From: Mesorhizobium sp. | GTDB taxonomy: Bacteria > Pseudomonadota > Alphaproteobacteria > Rhizobiales > Rhizobiaceae | Length of the DNA: 64,000 bases | NCBI GenBank assembly: GCA_027492275.1 | Contig: JAPUFC010000065.1 | Coordinates: 62,001 to 126,000, forward strand | Reading direction: 5' to 3' | In this document: positions 37,053 through 46,626 of the stretch, in pieces | Layout: each line of letters begins with the position of its first letter | How positions within the stretch are numbered: position 1 is the first letter of the stretch | Position numbers and translations under genes: made by a program | Notes under the pieces: model-generated | What the model saw: only the letters and a program-made list of their open reading frames with translations | Database searches by the model: none | Told to the model about the DNA's origin: nothing

Positions 37053-37253
37053 TTCCAGCGGCTCCCTCATGAGCGGGCGTCCCCTTCAAAGCTGCAAAAG
37101 CGGCTTGTGTGGGACAAATTGGGTACAAATTGTGGCACACTTCCCCGTCGATGTCACAGCCGGGACGGTTTCCTTTCGCCGCACCCCTCGTTTCGACCGA
37201 CGCCCATGGGACGATCGCAAATCGCAGAAGCTTTGGGCCCGCCTGGAAAAAAA

Positions 37254-37312
37254 TTGGACATTAAACGATTTAAAAGTTTTTCAAAATTCTTAAATCGATT
37301 ATTGATTTGAAA
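37254..37312. promoter_or_regulatory. A/T-rich pckA control region with CG-centred palindromes
   Basis: In the 336-bp spacer between chvI and pckA a sharply A/T-rich segment holds TTAAACGATTTAA (37261-37273) and AAATCGATTATTGATTT (37293-37309). Such CG-centred A/T palindromes are typical of LacI-family operators, and the LacI-type regulator PckR controls pckA in Sinorhizobium. TTGGAC at 37254 could be a -35 element. Nothing else was recognised in the spacer. Confidence 0.35.
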
Positions 37313-37388
37313 TCGTTCGCCTTTTCTGGTCTTGACCAGCCAAGCCCCTGCGAGAGGGGTAAGGTGCGGCAGTATCCAGAGAGGGTTC

Positions 37389-38999
37389 ATGACGGAGACC
37401 GGCATTCGCAATCCCGCGTTCGGGATCGACAAACTCGGCCTGAAGACGACCGGGAACGTCTACTACAACCTCCCTCCCGCGAAGCTCTATGCGGAATCGC
37501 TGAAGCGGGGCGAGTCCGTCCTCAGCGACGGCGGCGCGCTCGTCGCCTACACCGGCCAGTACACGGGCCGCTCGGCCAAGGACAAGTTCGTCGTCAGGGA
37601 CGCCGACACCGCCGGCACCGTGTGGTGGGAGAACAGCGCGGCCATGAGCCCGGCGCATTTCGAGGCGCTGCACGCGGATTTCCTCGCCCATGCCGCCAAG
37701 CTCGACCTGTTCGTCCAGGATCTGGTCGGCGGCGCCGAGGTCGCGGAGAGCCTTCCCGTGCGGGTCGTCACCGAATATGCTTGGCACTCGCTGTTCATCC
37801 GCAACCTGCTGATCCGGCCCGAGACCTCATCGCTCGCCGGCTTCGTGCCGAAGATGACGATCATCGACGTGCCGTCCTTCAAGGCCGATCCGGCCCGCCA
37901 CGGCACCAGGTCCGGCACCGTGGTGGCCGTCGACCTGACACGCATGCTGGTGCTGATCGGCGGCACCAACTATGCCGGCGAGATGAAGAAATCCGTCTTC
38001 ACCGCGCTCAACCATACGCTTCCGGCGCGGCGCGTCATGCCCATGCACTGCTCGGCCAATGTCGGGCCGGACGGCGACACGGCGATCTTCTTCGGCCTGT
38101 CCGGCACCGGCAAGACGACGCTGTCGGCCGACCCGAACCGCACGCTGATCGGCGACGACGAGCACGGCTGGAGCGAGCAGGGCGTGTTCAACTTCGAGGG
38201 CGGCTGCTACGCCAAGTGCATCAAGCTGTCGGCCGAGGCCGAGCCGCAGATCCACGCCGCCTCGCTCCGCTTCGGCACCGTGCTGGAGAACGTCGTGCTC
38301 AGCGATCACGGCACGCCGGATTTCGACGACCAGGCCTTCACCGAGAACACGCGCTCGGCCTATCCGCTGGACTTCATCCCCAACGCGTCGCGCACCGGCC
38401 GCGCGGGCATGCCGAAGAACCTCGTCATGCTGGCGGCCGACGCCTTCGGCGTCATGCCGCCGATCGCCAAGCTCACCCCCGCGCAGGCGATGTACCACTT
38501 CCTGTCCGGCTACACGGCCAAGGTCGCCGGCACGGAGCGCGGCGTCACCGAGCCGACGCCGGAATTCTCGGCCTGCTTCGGCTCGCCCTTTTTGACCCGC
38601 CACCCGGCCGAATACGGCAACCTGCTGCGCGAGCTGATCGCCAGGCACGACGTCGACTGCTGGCTGGTCAACACCGGCTGGACCGGCGGTCCGTACGGCG
38701 TCGGCACGCGCATGCCGATCAAGGTCACGCGCACGCTTCTCACCGGCGCGCTGAACGGCTCGCTGGCCCATGCGAAATTCCGCACCGATCCGAATTTCGG
38801 CTTCGCGGTGCCGGTGGCGGTCGACGGCGTCGATCCCGCCATCCTCGACCCGCGCTCGACATGGGCCGACAAGGAGGCCTACGACCGCCAGGCGGGCAAG
38901 CTCGTCGGCATGTTCATCGACAATTTCGAGCAGTTCGAAAGCCATGTCGATTCGAGCGTGCTCGGCGCCGCGCCGGCCATGCGCGAGGCGGCGGAATAG
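37389..38999 (+). CDS. pckA: Phosphoenolpyruvate carboxykinase (ATP)
   Basis: 536 residues. P-loop [16 protein letters not shown], kinase-2 motif IGDDEHGW and the substrate loop [14 protein letters not shown] are intact. AGAGAGGG precedes the ATG at 37389; an upstream in-frame ATG at 37332 lies in the leader. It converts oxaloacetate to PEP, the first step of gluconeogenesis from dicarboxylates. It is divergent from chvI, a conserved rhizobial arrangement. Confidence 0.97.
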   Translation: MTETGIRNPAFGIDKLGLKTTGNVYYNLPPAKLYAESLKRGESVLSDGGALVAYTGQYTGRSAKDKFVVRDADTAGTVWWENSAAMSPAHFEALHADFLAHAAKLDLFVQDLVGGAEVAESLPVRVVTEYAWHSLFIRNLLIRPETSSLAGFVPKMTIIDVPSFKADPARHGTRSGTVVAVDLTRMLVLIGGTNYAGEMKKSVFTALNHTLPARRVMPMHCSANVGPDGDTAIFFGLSGTGKTTLSADPNRTLIGDDEHGWSEQGVFNFEGGCYAKCIKLSAEAEPQIHAASLRFGTVLENVVLSDHGTPDFDDQAFTENTRSAYPLDFIPNASRTGRAGMPKNLVMLAADAFGVMPPIAKLTPAQAMYHFLSGYTAKVAGTERGVTEPTPEFSACFGSPFLTRHPAEYGNLLRELIARHDVDCWLVNTGWTGGPYGVGTRMPIKVTRTLLTGALNGSLAHAKFRTDPNFGFAVPVAVDGVDPAILDPRSTWADKEAYDRQAGKLVGMFIDNFEQFESHVDSSVLGAAPAMREAAE

Positions 39000-39168
39000 A
39001 CGTCCCGCCGCGACGAAGCGAAAGGCCCGGCACGTCCGGGTTGCTCCGTCGCAGCCCGATGCGCGCGACGCGCATGATCGCCGGGAGCCGACGACCGGTC
39101 CGGGAAGGCTCGCCGGCGTCGCCGTCATCCTTGCGGCATGACGCCGTCGCCTGTCGTGCGGCGGGTTT

Positions 39169-40500
39169 TCAGGCCGGCGGCGTGCCGTTGTCGGCCAGCA
39201 CCGCGCCCGCCAGGTAGAGCGATCCGCCGATCAGGATGCGCGGCGCGGTTTCGCCCTCCGGCCAGGTGTCGCGCAGCAGCATCAGCGCGTTGGCGACCGA
39301 GGCGACCGGTTCGGCCGACAGACCGGCCTCCATGGCCCGCGCGGCGAGTTCGCCGTTCGGGACGCCCGCGTCGCTCGCCGAGACCGGCACGCAATAGACA
39401 TGCCGCGCCATGCCGACGAAGTTGCGGAAATAGCCCGTCTGGTCCTTGGTGTTGATCATGCCGCAGATCAGGAGCAGCGGTCGCGGCTTCCTCTCCTCCT
39501 CGCCGGCCAGCGCCTCGGCGACCACGGCGCCGGCGCCGGGATTGTGCCCGCCATCCAGCCAGATGTCCGCGCCGGGAGGCGCGAGCTCCACCAGCCGCCC
39601 CTGCGTCAGGCGCTGCATGCGCGCCGGCCATTCGACGCTGCGCATCGCCGTCTCGGCGGCGCGCGCGCCGATGGCGAAGCCGGCGGCCTTTACCGCCGCG
39701 ATCGCCGCGGCGGCGTTGGCGAGCTGGAAGCGGCCGGGCAGGCGCGGCGGCGGCAGGTCGAACAGCCCGTCCTCGTCCTGATAGACCATGCGCCCGTTCT
39801 CGGTGAAGGCCAGGAAGTCCTGCCCGTAGACGGAAAGCGGGCAGTCCAGCCGCTCGGCAGTGTCGACCAGCACCTGGCGGGCGGCATCCGTTTCCTGGGC
39901 GCCGACGACCACCGGACAGCCGGGCTTGACGATGCCGGCCTTTTCCGCCGCGATCAGTTCGACGCGGTCGCCGAGATAGGCTTCGTGGTCCATCGAGATC
40001 GGCATGATGAGCGAGACGGCCGGGCGCTTTATCACGTTCGTGGCGTCGAAGCGGCCGCCGAGCCCGACTTCCAGGATCACGGCATCGGCCGGATGCTCCG
40101 AGAACAGCAGGAAGGCGACCGCCGTCAGGATCTCGAAGACGGTGATCTCTTCGCCGCCATTGGCCTCGGCGACGCGCCGGACGGCGCGGGCGAGCACCGC
40201 GTCGTCGACGAGCTGCCCGCCGCCGGGAGCGGCCAGCCGGTAACGCTCGTGCCAGTGCACCAGATGCGGCGAGGTGTGGACATGCACGCGGTGGCCCGCG
40301 GCCTCCAGCAGCGCGCGGGCGAAGGCCGTGGCCGAGCCCTTGCCGTTGGTGCCGGCGACATGGATCACCGGCGGCAGCCTGTCCTGCGGATCGCCGAGCC
40401 GTTCGAGCAGCCGCGCGATGCGGCCGAGCGACAGGTCGTAGCCCTTGGGATGCAGCGCCATCAGGCGCTCGATCTCCTCGTCGGCGAGAAGCGTCGTCAT
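39169..40500 (-). CDS. folC: Folylpolyglutamate/dihydrofolate synthase
   Basis: 443 residues of the Mur-ligase superfamily. The P-loop is VIHVAGTNGKGSATAFARAL; EVGLGGRFDATN and SMDHEAYLG follow, and DGGHNPGA is the family C-domain motif. It adds glutamate to dihydropteroate and to folates. It ends the trp-accD-folC run, 49 nt after accD. The 169-bp spacer to pckA contains only a weak GC hairpin near 39025-39045. Confidence 0.95.
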   Translation of the reverse strand: MTTLLADEEIERLMALHPKGYDLSLGRIARLLERLGDPQDRLPPVIHVAGTNGKGSATAFARALLEAAGHRVHVHTSPHLVHWHERYRLAAPGGGQLVDDAVLARAVRRVAEANGGEEITVFEILTAVAFLLFSEHPADAVILEVGLGGRFDATNVIKRPAVSLIMPISMDHEAYLGDRVELIAAEKAGIVKPGCPVVVGAQETDAARQVLVDTAERLDCPLSVYGQDFLAFTENGRMVYQDEDGLFDLPPPRLPGRFQLANAAAAIAAVKAAGFAIGARAAETAMRSVEWPARMQRLTQGRLVELAPPGADIWLDGGHNPGAGAVVAEALAGEEERKPRPLLLICGMINTKDQTGYFRNFVGMARHVYCVPVSASDAGVPNGELAARAMEAGLSAEPVASVANALMLLRDTWPEGETAPRILIGGSLYLAGAVLADNGTPPA

Positions 40501-40549
40501 GACGATACCCTGGGCGCGCCGGAAAGCATGCTCAACGCAAGCGGCTGCG

Positions 40550-41476
40550 TCACGCGTGCGGCTGCGGGGCGCTGGCGGGAACGGGAACCGGCGGCGCGAT
40601 CTCGCTCTCGGGAGCGACCTCCACGACGGGTTCCTTCAGCAATATCTTCAGCAGGCGGGCCAGCGTCTCCTTCATCTCGAGGCGCGACACGACCATGTCG
40701 ACCATGCCGTGCTCCATCAGATATTCGGCGCGCTGGAAGCCTTCCGGCAGCTTTTCCCGGATCGTCTGCTCGATGACGCGCTGTCCGGCGAAGCCGATCA
40801 GGGCGCCGGGCTCGGCCACGTGGATGTCGCCGAGCATCGCATAGGAAGCGGTGACGCCGCCGGTGGTGGGATTGGTCAGCACGACGACATAGGGAAGGCC
40901 GGCCTCCTTCAGCCGCTCGACCGCGACGATGGTGCGCGGGAGCTGCATCAGCGACAGGATGCCCTCCTGCATGCGCGCGCCGCCGGAGGCGGCGAACAGC
41001 ACCACCGGCAGGCGGCGCTGCCGCGCCACGTCGAGCGCGTGGATGATGGCCTCGCCCGCCGCCGTGCCCAGCGAGCCGCCGATGAAGTTGAAATCCTGCA
41101 CGACGGCCATGATCTCCAGCCCGTCGATCCTGCCGCTGCCCGCCACCACGGCGTCGTCGAGACCCGTCTTCGTCTTCGCCTCGCGCAGCCGGTCCGTGTA
41201 GCGCTTCTCGTCACGGAACTTCAGCGGGTCGACGGCGACCTTCGGGCTTTCCAGCAGTTCGTATCGACCGTCGTCGAAGAAGAATTTCAGCCGCTCCTTC
41301 GCGGCGATCTTCATGTGGTAGCCGGAGGACGGGATGACGTACTGGTTCTCCTCCAGCTCCTTGTGGAAGACCATCTCGCCCGATTCCGGGTCCTTAACCC
41401 AGAGATTCTCGGGCACCTCGCGGCGGCCGAGCATCGAATTGATCCGGGGGCGGACGTAATTGGTGATCCAGTTCAT
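40550..41476 (-). CDS. accD: Acetyl-CoA carboxylase carboxyltransferase subunit beta
   Basis: 308 residues. The carboxyltransferase core is well conserved ([46 protein letters not shown]). The N-terminal zinc-ribbon region reads [20 protein letters not shown] and VIPSSGYHM, where all four metal-binding cysteines of the E. coli protein are absent. A Pro-rich C-terminal tail is present. It forms the transferase with AccA for malonyl-CoA synthesis. It lies between trpA and folC. Confidence 0.95.
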   Translation of the reverse strand: MNWITNYVRPRINSMLGRREVPENLWVKDPESGEMVFHKELEENQYVIPSSGYHMKIAAKERLKFFFDDGRYELLESPKVAVDPLKFRDEKRYTDRLREAKTKTGLDDAVVAGSGRIDGLEIMAVVQDFNFIGGSLGTAAGEAIIHALDVARQRRLPVVLFAASGGARMQEGILSLMQLPRTIVAVERLKEAGLPYVVVLTNPTTGGVTASYAMLGDIHVAEPGALIGFAGQRVIEQTIREKLPEGFQRAEYLMEHGMVDMVVSRLEMKETLARLLKILLKEPVVEVAPESEIAPPVPVPASAPQPHA

Positions 41477-41521
41477 GGCGCGCTCCTTCGAGCGGTTTTC
41501 AAGCTTGTTTTTCTGGCAGAA

Positions 41522-42361
41522 CTATCCGGCGGCAGCAAGGCGCGCCTGGCGCACGCCCTGGGCGAGGCCGCTGACCAGCGTCGCCACCGCCTCGGCCGGG
41601 TCCGCCGTCACGCCGCCCTTGCCGTCGATGACGTTGGCGACCGCGTTGACGATCGCCGTGCCGACCACGACGCCGTCGGCCGACGCGCCGATCGCCCTGG
41701 CCTGCTCGGCGGTCTTGACGCCGAAGCCGACGCAGACCGGCAGGTCCGTGTGCGCCTTGATGTGGCGAACGGCCTCGGCCACGCGGGTGGTGTCTGCCAG
41801 GGCCGAACCGGTGATGCCGGTCATCGACACGTAGTAGACGAAGCCGGACGTATTCCTCAGCACGGTCGGCAGGCGGCGGTCGTCGGTGGTCGGCGTCGCC
41901 AGCCGGATGAAGTTGATGCCGGCCTTCAGCGCCGGGATGCAGAGCTCGTCGTCCATCTCGGGCGGCAGGTCGACCACGATCAGCCCGTCGACGCCGGCCG
42001 CGACGGCATCCCGCAGGAAACGCTCGACGCCGTAGATGTAGATCGGGTTGTAGTAGCCCATCAAAACTATCGGCGTGTCGTCGTCATCCTGGCGGAAGGC
42101 GCGCGCCATGTCGAGCGTGCCGGACAGCGTCTGCCCCGCCTTCAGCGCGCGCAGCCCCGCCGCCTGGATGGCCGGCCCGTCCGCCATCGGATCGGAGAAG
42201 GGCACGCCGAGCTCGATGATGTCGCTGCCCGCCTTCGGCAGCGCCTTCATGATCGACAGCGAGGTGGCGTAGTCCGGGTCGCCGCCCATGAAATAGGTGA
42301 CGAGCGCCGGGCGGCCCTCTGCCTTGAGCTTCGCCATGCAGCGGTCGATTCGGGTCGTCAT
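41522..42361 (-). CDS. trpA: Tryptophan synthase alpha chain
   Basis: 279 residues from the ATG at 42359-42361, which overlaps the cutA stop codon. Catalytic Glu is in [18 protein letters not shown], catalytic Asp in [13 protein letters not shown], and the phosphate site in [10 protein letters not shown]. It cleaves indole-3-glycerol phosphate and passes indole to TrpB. It is separated from trpB by two small genes, with stop/start overlaps through the chain. Confidence 0.96.
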   Translation of the reverse strand: MTTRIDRCMAKLKAEGRPALVTYFMGGDPDYATSLSIMKALPKAGSDIIELGVPFSDPMADGPAIQAAGLRALKAGQTLSGTLDMARAFRQDDDDTPIVLMGYYNPIYIYGVERFLRDAVAAGVDGLIVVDLPPEMDDELCIPALKAGINFIRLATPTTDDRRLPTVLRNTSGFVYYVSMTGITGSALADTTRVAEAVRHIKAHTDLPVCVGFGVKTAEQARAIGASADGVVVGTAIVNAVANVIDGKGGVTADPAEAVATLVSGLAQGVRQARLAAAG

Positions 42362-42714
42362 CTTGGGGCGGGGTCTCTCGTTTCCTGGTCGAGCCAGTCG
42401 CAATAGGTCTTGTCGGCGTGGACGATCGCGGTGGCGACGATGCTCGGCGTCTCATGGGGATGCAAGGGCTTTATCACGGCGCACAGGGCGTCGAACAGGG
42501 CGGCGCGCGTCTTCAGCAGCAGCGGCACCTCCTCGGCGCGCTCGACCGCACCCTTCCAGCGATAGAGGCTGGACACCGGCGAAAAAATGTTGGCGCAGGC
42601 CGCCAGACGCTTGGCCACACAGGCGTCCGCGATGCGCTCGGCGACGGCGCGGTCGGGACAGTTCACCCAGACGTCGACAAAGGGACCAGCCACGGGCGCT
42701 TTTTCTCCCGTCAC
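42358..42714 (-). CDS. cutA: Divalent-cation tolerance protein CutA
   Basis: 118 residues from a GTG at 42712-42714 that overlaps the stop codon of the upstream SnoaL-like gene (GTGA). An ATG 48 nt further up would give an extension unlike the family. The CutA signature is complete: [48 protein letters not shown] and [10 protein letters not shown]. CutA proteins are small trimers whose physiological role is unsettled. Its insertion between trpB and trpA with overlaps at both ends is noteworthy. Confidence 0.9.
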   Translation of the reverse strand: MTGEKAPVAGPFVDVWVNCPDRAVAERIADACVAKRLAACANIFSPVSSLYRWKGAVERAEEVPLLLKTRAALFDALCAVIKPLHPHETPSIVATAIVHADKTYCDWLDQETRDPAPR

Positions 42715-43133
42715 CGCGCTTGGAGCTGCCGGAACACGCCGAGCCGGTCGGTGACCTGCCAATGACCGGACAAGCGCCCAGCGTCATCGAAGCGATAGGC
42801 CGTCGCGCCCGACATGGTGATCCGTCTGCCTGTTGCCGGAAACCCGGGAACGTCGCCCAAATGCGTCCCGGACCACAGCCAGGTCACCGCAACACCATCC
42901 TCGCTGTCGAACATCTGCTGCACATCGAAGCGCTGATCCGGAAACGGCGCTCGCGAGAGCCGGACGCGCTCCTTGAAGCCGGGCAGGTCCAGCGTCCGGC
43001 CCTCCCAGGGATCGCCGGGATCGTGCAGGATGGCATAGTTCGCGGCGACGAACTCTCCCGAGCGGTCGATTTCCCCACGCGACCACACCGCGTCGAGAAA
43101 CTCCGCGAGCAAGCGCCGGCGGGCGTCCGTCAC
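42711..43133 (-). CDS. SnoaL-like (NTF2-fold) ester cyclase-family protein
   Basis: 140 residues from a GTG at 43131-43133, with GGAG 7 nt upstream inside the trpB 3' end. The sequence resembles SnoaL-like polyketide cyclase/ester cyclase proteins: FPDQRFDVQQMF, VAVTWLWSGTHLGD and GRRITMSGATAYRF, ending HWQVTDRLGVFRQL. The natural function of most such proteins is unknown, and no polyketide genes are nearby. It lies 1 nt after trpB and overlaps cutA by 4 nt. Confidence 0.85.
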   Translation of the reverse strand: MTDARRRLLAEFLDAVWSRGEIDRSGEFVAANYAILHDPGDPWEGRTLDLPGFKERVRLSRAPFPDQRFDVQQMFDSEDGVAVTWLWSGTHLGDVPGFPATGRRITMSGATAYRFDDAGRLSGHWQVTDRLGVFRQLQAR

Positions 43134-43134
43134 G

Positions 43135-44355
43135 CTAGATCTCCATGCCCATCATCCTGGCGACGGTATGGACGTCCTTGTCGCCGCGACCGGACAGGTT
43201 GACGATGACGATCTGGTCCTTGCCCATGGTCGGGGCGAGTTTTACCGCGTGGGCGATGGCGTGGGCGGACTCCAGCGCCGGGATGATGCCCTCGACCTTC
43301 GTCGTGAGCTGGAAGGCGTCGAGCGCCTCATCGTCCAGAATCGGAACATATTCGACCCGGCCGCTGTCGCGCAGCCACGAATGTTCGGGGCCGACGCCCG
43401 GATAATCGAGACCGGCCGAGATGGAATGGCCGTCAAGGATCTGGCCGTCCGCGTTCTGCAGAAGATAGGTGCGGTTGCCGTGCAGGACGCCCGGCCGGCC
43501 GGCGTTCATGGAGGCGCAGTGCTCCTGGCCGTCCAGCCCATGCCCGCCGGCCTCGATGCCGATGATGCGGACCGAGGCATCGTCGAGGAAGGGATGGAAC
43601 AGACCGATGGCGTTGGAGCCGCCGCCGACCGCGGCGACGATGGCGTCCGGCAGGCGGCCTTCCTGCTCCAGGATCTGCTGGCGCGCCTCGATGCCGATGA
43701 CCGACTGGAACTCGCGCACCAGCTCCGGATAGGGGTGCGGGCCGGCCGCCGTGCCGATCAGGTAATAGGTGTCGTGGACGTTCGTCACCCAATCCCGCAA
43801 AGCTTCGTTCATGGCGTCCTTCAGCGTGCCGTGGCCGGCGCTGACGGGCTTCACCTCGGCGCCCAGCAGCTTCATGCGGAAGACGTTGGGTTTCTGGCGC
43901 TCGACGTCGGTGGCGCCCATATAGACCACGCAGGGAAAGCCGAAGCGCGCCGAGACCGTGGCCGAGGCGACGCCGTGCTGTCCGGCTCCCGTCTCGGCGA
44001 TGATGCGCGTCTTGCCCATGCGCTTGGCCAAGAGGATCTGGCCGAGGCAGTTGTTGATCTTGTGCGAGCCGGTGTGGTTCAGGTCCTCGCGCTTGAAATA
44101 GATCTTCGCGCCGCCGAGATGTTTCGTGAGCCCCTCGGCGAAATAGAGCTTCGACGGGCGGCCGGCATAGAAGGTCGACAGCGCCTTGAGCTCGGCCTGG
44201 AACGCCGCGTCGGTCCTGGCTTCGTTCCAGTGCCGCTCGAGCTCGAGGATCAGCGGCATCAGCGTCTCGGCGACGAAACGGCCGCCGAAGATGCCGAACA
44301 TGCCCTGCTCGTCGGGTCCGGTGCGGAAGGAATTCGGCGTGGCTGGCTGGTTCAT
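43135..44355 (-). CDS. trpB: Tryptophan synthase beta chain
   Basis: 406 residues from the ATG at 44353-44355 (family start [11 protein letters not shown]); an ATG 12 nt earlier lacks a ribosome site. The PLP lysine is in [15 protein letters not shown] and the phosphate-binding glycine loop in [10 protein letters not shown]. It condenses indole with serine. It lies 68 nt downstream of trpF. Confidence 0.97.
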   Translation of the reverse strand: MNQPATPNSFRTGPDEQGMFGIFGGRFVAETLMPLILELERHWNEARTDAAFQAELKALSTFYAGRPSKLYFAEGLTKHLGGAKIYFKREDLNHTGSHKINNCLGQILLAKRMGKTRIIAETGAGQHGVASATVSARFGFPCVVYMGATDVERQKPNVFRMKLLGAEVKPVSAGHGTLKDAMNEALRDWVTNVHDTYYLIGTAAGPHPYPELVREFQSVIGIEARQQILEQEGRLPDAIVAAVGGGSNAIGLFHPFLDDASVRIIGIEAGGHGLDGQEHCASMNAGRPGVLHGNRTYLLQNADGQILDGHSISAGLDYPGVGPEHSWLRDSGRVEYVPILDDEALDAFQLTTKVEGIIPALESAHAIAHAVKLAPTMGKDQIVIVNLSGRGDKDVHTVARMMGMEI

Positions 44356-44423
44356 CGGACATTCCATGGCGCGAAGGCGAAGCCCAACGCTTAAGCCTTT
44401 TTCGGCGCGAAAAGCAAACCGGC

Positions 44424-45071
44424 CTACGCGGCGGCGGCCCTTGCAGCAGCGAGGAAGGCGCTGATCAGCGCCGGGTCCTTGACGCCGGGCGCGCTTTCCA
44501 CGCCCGACGAGACGTCGACGCCGTTCGGAGCGGCGATGCGGATCGCCTCGGCGACGTTGCCGGCATCGAGACCGCCGGACAGGAAATAGTCCGTGCCCGA
44601 CGGAAGCTCAGCCAGCAGCGTCCAGTCGAAGCTGACGCCGTTGCCGCCGGGCAGAACCGCGCCGGCCGGCGGCTTGGCGTCAAGAAGCAGGCGGTCGGCG
44701 ATGCCGAGATAGGCGCCGACCGCGTCGAGGTCGGCGGCCTCGCGCACCGACAGCGCCTTGATGACAGGCAGGCCGAAGCCTTCCCGCACCTCCGCCACGC
44801 GCAGGGGGCTTTCATGGCCGTGAAGCTGCAGCATGTCGGGCTGCATGGCGGCGACGATCTCCGCCAGCGCCGCATCGTCGGCATCCACGGTGACGGCGAC
44901 GGCGAGCGCCCTGCCGCGCGCGGCCTGCCGCAGGCGGCCGGCTTCCCGCGGCGAGACGTTGCGCGGGCTTCTGGCGAAGAAGATGAAGCCGGCATGGGTC
45001 GCGCCGCCGTCCAGCGCGGCAGCGAGCGCCTCGTCGGTCTTCAGGCCGCAGATCTTGATGTCGAGGGACAT
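44424..45071 (-). CDS. trpF: Phosphoribosylanthranilate isomerase
   Basis: 215 residues. It begins [12 protein letters not shown] with the catalytic Cys, [11 protein letters not shown] follows, and the second catalytic Asp and phosphate loops are in [13 protein letters not shown] and VDVSSGVES. The start at 45069-45071 stands directly after the arm of a dispersed repeat (CATTCATC-ATG), and no ribosome site is visible. This mirrors recR. It is the first trp gene of the run. Confidence 0.95.
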   Translation of the reverse strand: MSLDIKICGLKTDEALAAALDGGATHAGFIFFARSPRNVSPREAGRLRQAARGRALAVAVTVDADDAALAEIVAAMQPDMLQLHGHESPLRVAEVREGFGLPVIKALSVREAADLDAVGAYLGIADRLLLDAKPPAGAVLPGGNGVSFDWTLLAELPSGTDYFLSGGLDAGNVAEAIRIAAPNGVDVSSGVESAPGVKDPALISAFLAAARAAAA

Positions 45072-45073
45072 GA

Positions 45074-45166
45074 TGAATGGTGAATAGTGAATGGTGAATG
45101 GAAAGGGAAGATGGAAGAAGCGGCCCCGCAGTGCCGCATCGTCCATTTTACCATTCACCATTCACC
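45074..45166 (-). repeat. GTGAATGG-armed palindromic repeat, copy 2
   Basis: Between ygjP and trpF. In the transcribed direction it begins GTGAATGGTGAATGG, has a pyrimidine-rich right interior (CTTCTTCCATCTTCCCTTT) and ends CCATTCACCATTCAC-TATTCACCATTCA. The left arm supplies the ygjP stop codon (TGA) and the right arm ends 2 nt before the trpF ATG. Same layout as the copy at 11678-11776. Confidence 0.75.
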
Positions 45167-45917
45167 CAAAATCGATCGCCTGGAGCGCGTTGCCGTTGCG
45201 CTTCAGCCAGTCCTTGCAGCGGTCGGTGCCTGGGCAGAGCGCGCGGCACAGCGCCCAGAACTTCGGGCCGTGGTTCATCTCCCGCAGATGCGCGACCTCA
45301 TGCGCGACGAGATAGTCGATGACGGCAGGGGGCGCCATCATGATGCGCCAGGAGAAGGACAGCGTCCCGTCCGACGCGCAGGAGCCCCAGCGGCTCGACG
45401 TGTCCTTGAAGCGCACCGCCTTCGCCTTGCGGCCGGCGGCGGCTGCGTGCTTCGCCACCAGGGCCAAAATGTCCCGCTTCGCCTCGCGCTTGAGGAAATC
45501 GGCGACACGGCGCGGCAGATGGGTGCGTTCGCCGTGGACGAAGAGCGCCGGCTGGCCGTCGACCTCGCCGACCGCCACCGTGCCGCGCGCGCCGGGTTCG
45601 TGGATCACGAGATGCGGCACGCCGCGCAGGGGAATCTTGATGCCCGGCCGCACGCGCGGCTGCACCGGCACCTTGGCCAGCCGCTGCTCCAGCCAGCCCC
45701 GGTGGCGCTCCAGGAACCGCTCCACCTCGCCGCGCGCCAGTCCGGGCGGGATGGTGACGCGCAGGCCGCGTCCGCCCGCATCGATCCGGAGCGTCAGCCG
45801 GCGCGCCCGGTCGTTCTCGACGATGCGCAGCGGCAGGGTGCGGCCGGCGACTTCGTGCTCGCGCTCATGCGGCACCGGGGGCTGCGTTTTTCGCGAACGG
45901 AAGAGTGCGAGCGACAT
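45162..45917 (-). CDS. YgjP-like SprT-type metallopeptidase (M48 family)
   Basis: 251 residues from the ATG at 45915-45917; an upstream ATG at 45956 is less likely because it lies against a terminator. The zinc motif is HEVAHLREMNHGPKFW and the preceding FKDTSSRWGSCASDGTLSFSWR is diagnostic of YgjP/DUF45 proteins. No signal peptide. Function in bacteria is unknown; the fold resembles SprT/Wss1 proteases. The stop codon lies inside a repeat arm. Confidence 0.88.
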   Translation of the reverse strand: MSLALFRSRKTQPPVPHEREHEVAGRTLPLRIVENDRARRLTLRIDAGGRGLRVTIPPGLARGEVERFLERHRGWLEQRLAKVPVQPRVRPGIKIPLRGVPHLVIHEPGARGTVAVGEVDGQPALFVHGERTHLPRRVADFLKREAKRDILALVAKHAAAAGRKAKAVRFKDTSSRWGSCASDGTLSFSWRIMMAPPAVIDYLVAHEVAHLREMNHGPKFWALCRALCPGTDRCKDWLKRNGNALQAIDFG

Positions 45918-45956
45918 GGCGTGACGATAAGTGATTCGTGGTTTGTTCCCATTCAC

Positions 45957-45992
45957 AAAAAAGAAACGGCGCCGCTTTTCGCAGCGCCGTCC
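45957..45992 (-). terminator. Rho-independent terminator of the DUF2852 gene
   Basis: On the minus strand ACGGCGC pairs with GCGCCGT around TGCGAAAAGCG, followed by TTCTTTTTT, about 40 nt after the DUF2852 stop codon. Confidence 0.75.
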
Positions 45993-46032
45993 TTTCCACC
46001 CGACGCGGAGGCCGGGGCGCGCCTGCCGGACC

Positions 46033-46509
46033 TCAATCGTCCAGCAGCGTGTCCTTGTCGCCCTTGGTCGGCTTTACGTCGTCGGTGCGGGCCGGCGTGT
46101 TGCGGCTGCGGTTCGCCATGAAGCGGTCGAAGTCGTCCTGATCCTTGGCGCGGCGAAGCTCGCGCGCATACTCGTCGAACTCGGCCAGCGTCTCGTCCAG
46201 CCTGCGGCGTTCCTCTGCCAGGCGCTCCAGTTCCTTTTCACGCCAGTCGTCGAAGGCGACGTTGCCGGTGCGACCGTAGATGTTCGAGCGCTTGCCCCAG
46301 CGCTCGGCACGGTCTGCACCGCGACGGCAGCCGGCGAAAAGGCCGTCGGTCGCCCTGTTGACGTCACGCTTGAAGCCGTCGAGCCGGTCGCCCCAGATGA
46401 TGTAGGCCAGCATGGCGAGGCCGAGCGGCCAGAACACCACGAAGCCGATGACCATCAGCGCAATGGTCGCCGGCGTCCATGCCGGACGGATCAATGCAGT
46501 CGTGTTCAT
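46033..46509 (-). CDS. DUF2852 family membrane protein
   Basis: 158 residues from the ATG at 46507-46509 with GGAG 6 nt upstream. One transmembrane helix (ATIALMVIGFVVFWPLGLAMLAYIIW) near the N-terminus is followed by a charged coiled-coil region (WREKELERLAEERRRLDETLAEFDEY) typical of DUF2852. Function unknown; found mainly in Hyphomicrobiales. It has its own terminator and is likely monocistronic. Confidence 0.88.
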   Translation of the reverse strand: MNTTALIRPAWTPATIALMVIGFVVFWPLGLAMLAYIIWGDRLDGFKRDVNRATDGLFAGCRRGADRAERWGKRSNIYGRTGNVAFDDWREKELERLAEERRRLDETLAEFDEYARELRRAKDQDDFDRFMANRSRNTPARTDDVKPTKGDKDTLLDD

Positions 46510-46626
46510 CTTTCTCCAGTTCCTTCCGTTCAAGGCAGCCGAAAGGGCTGCTTGGATTGCACATGGGAAACGGAAAATGGCGGTTCAAGACACGGCGGCC
46601 AAATTTGAACGCTGATGCCGCCCGGT

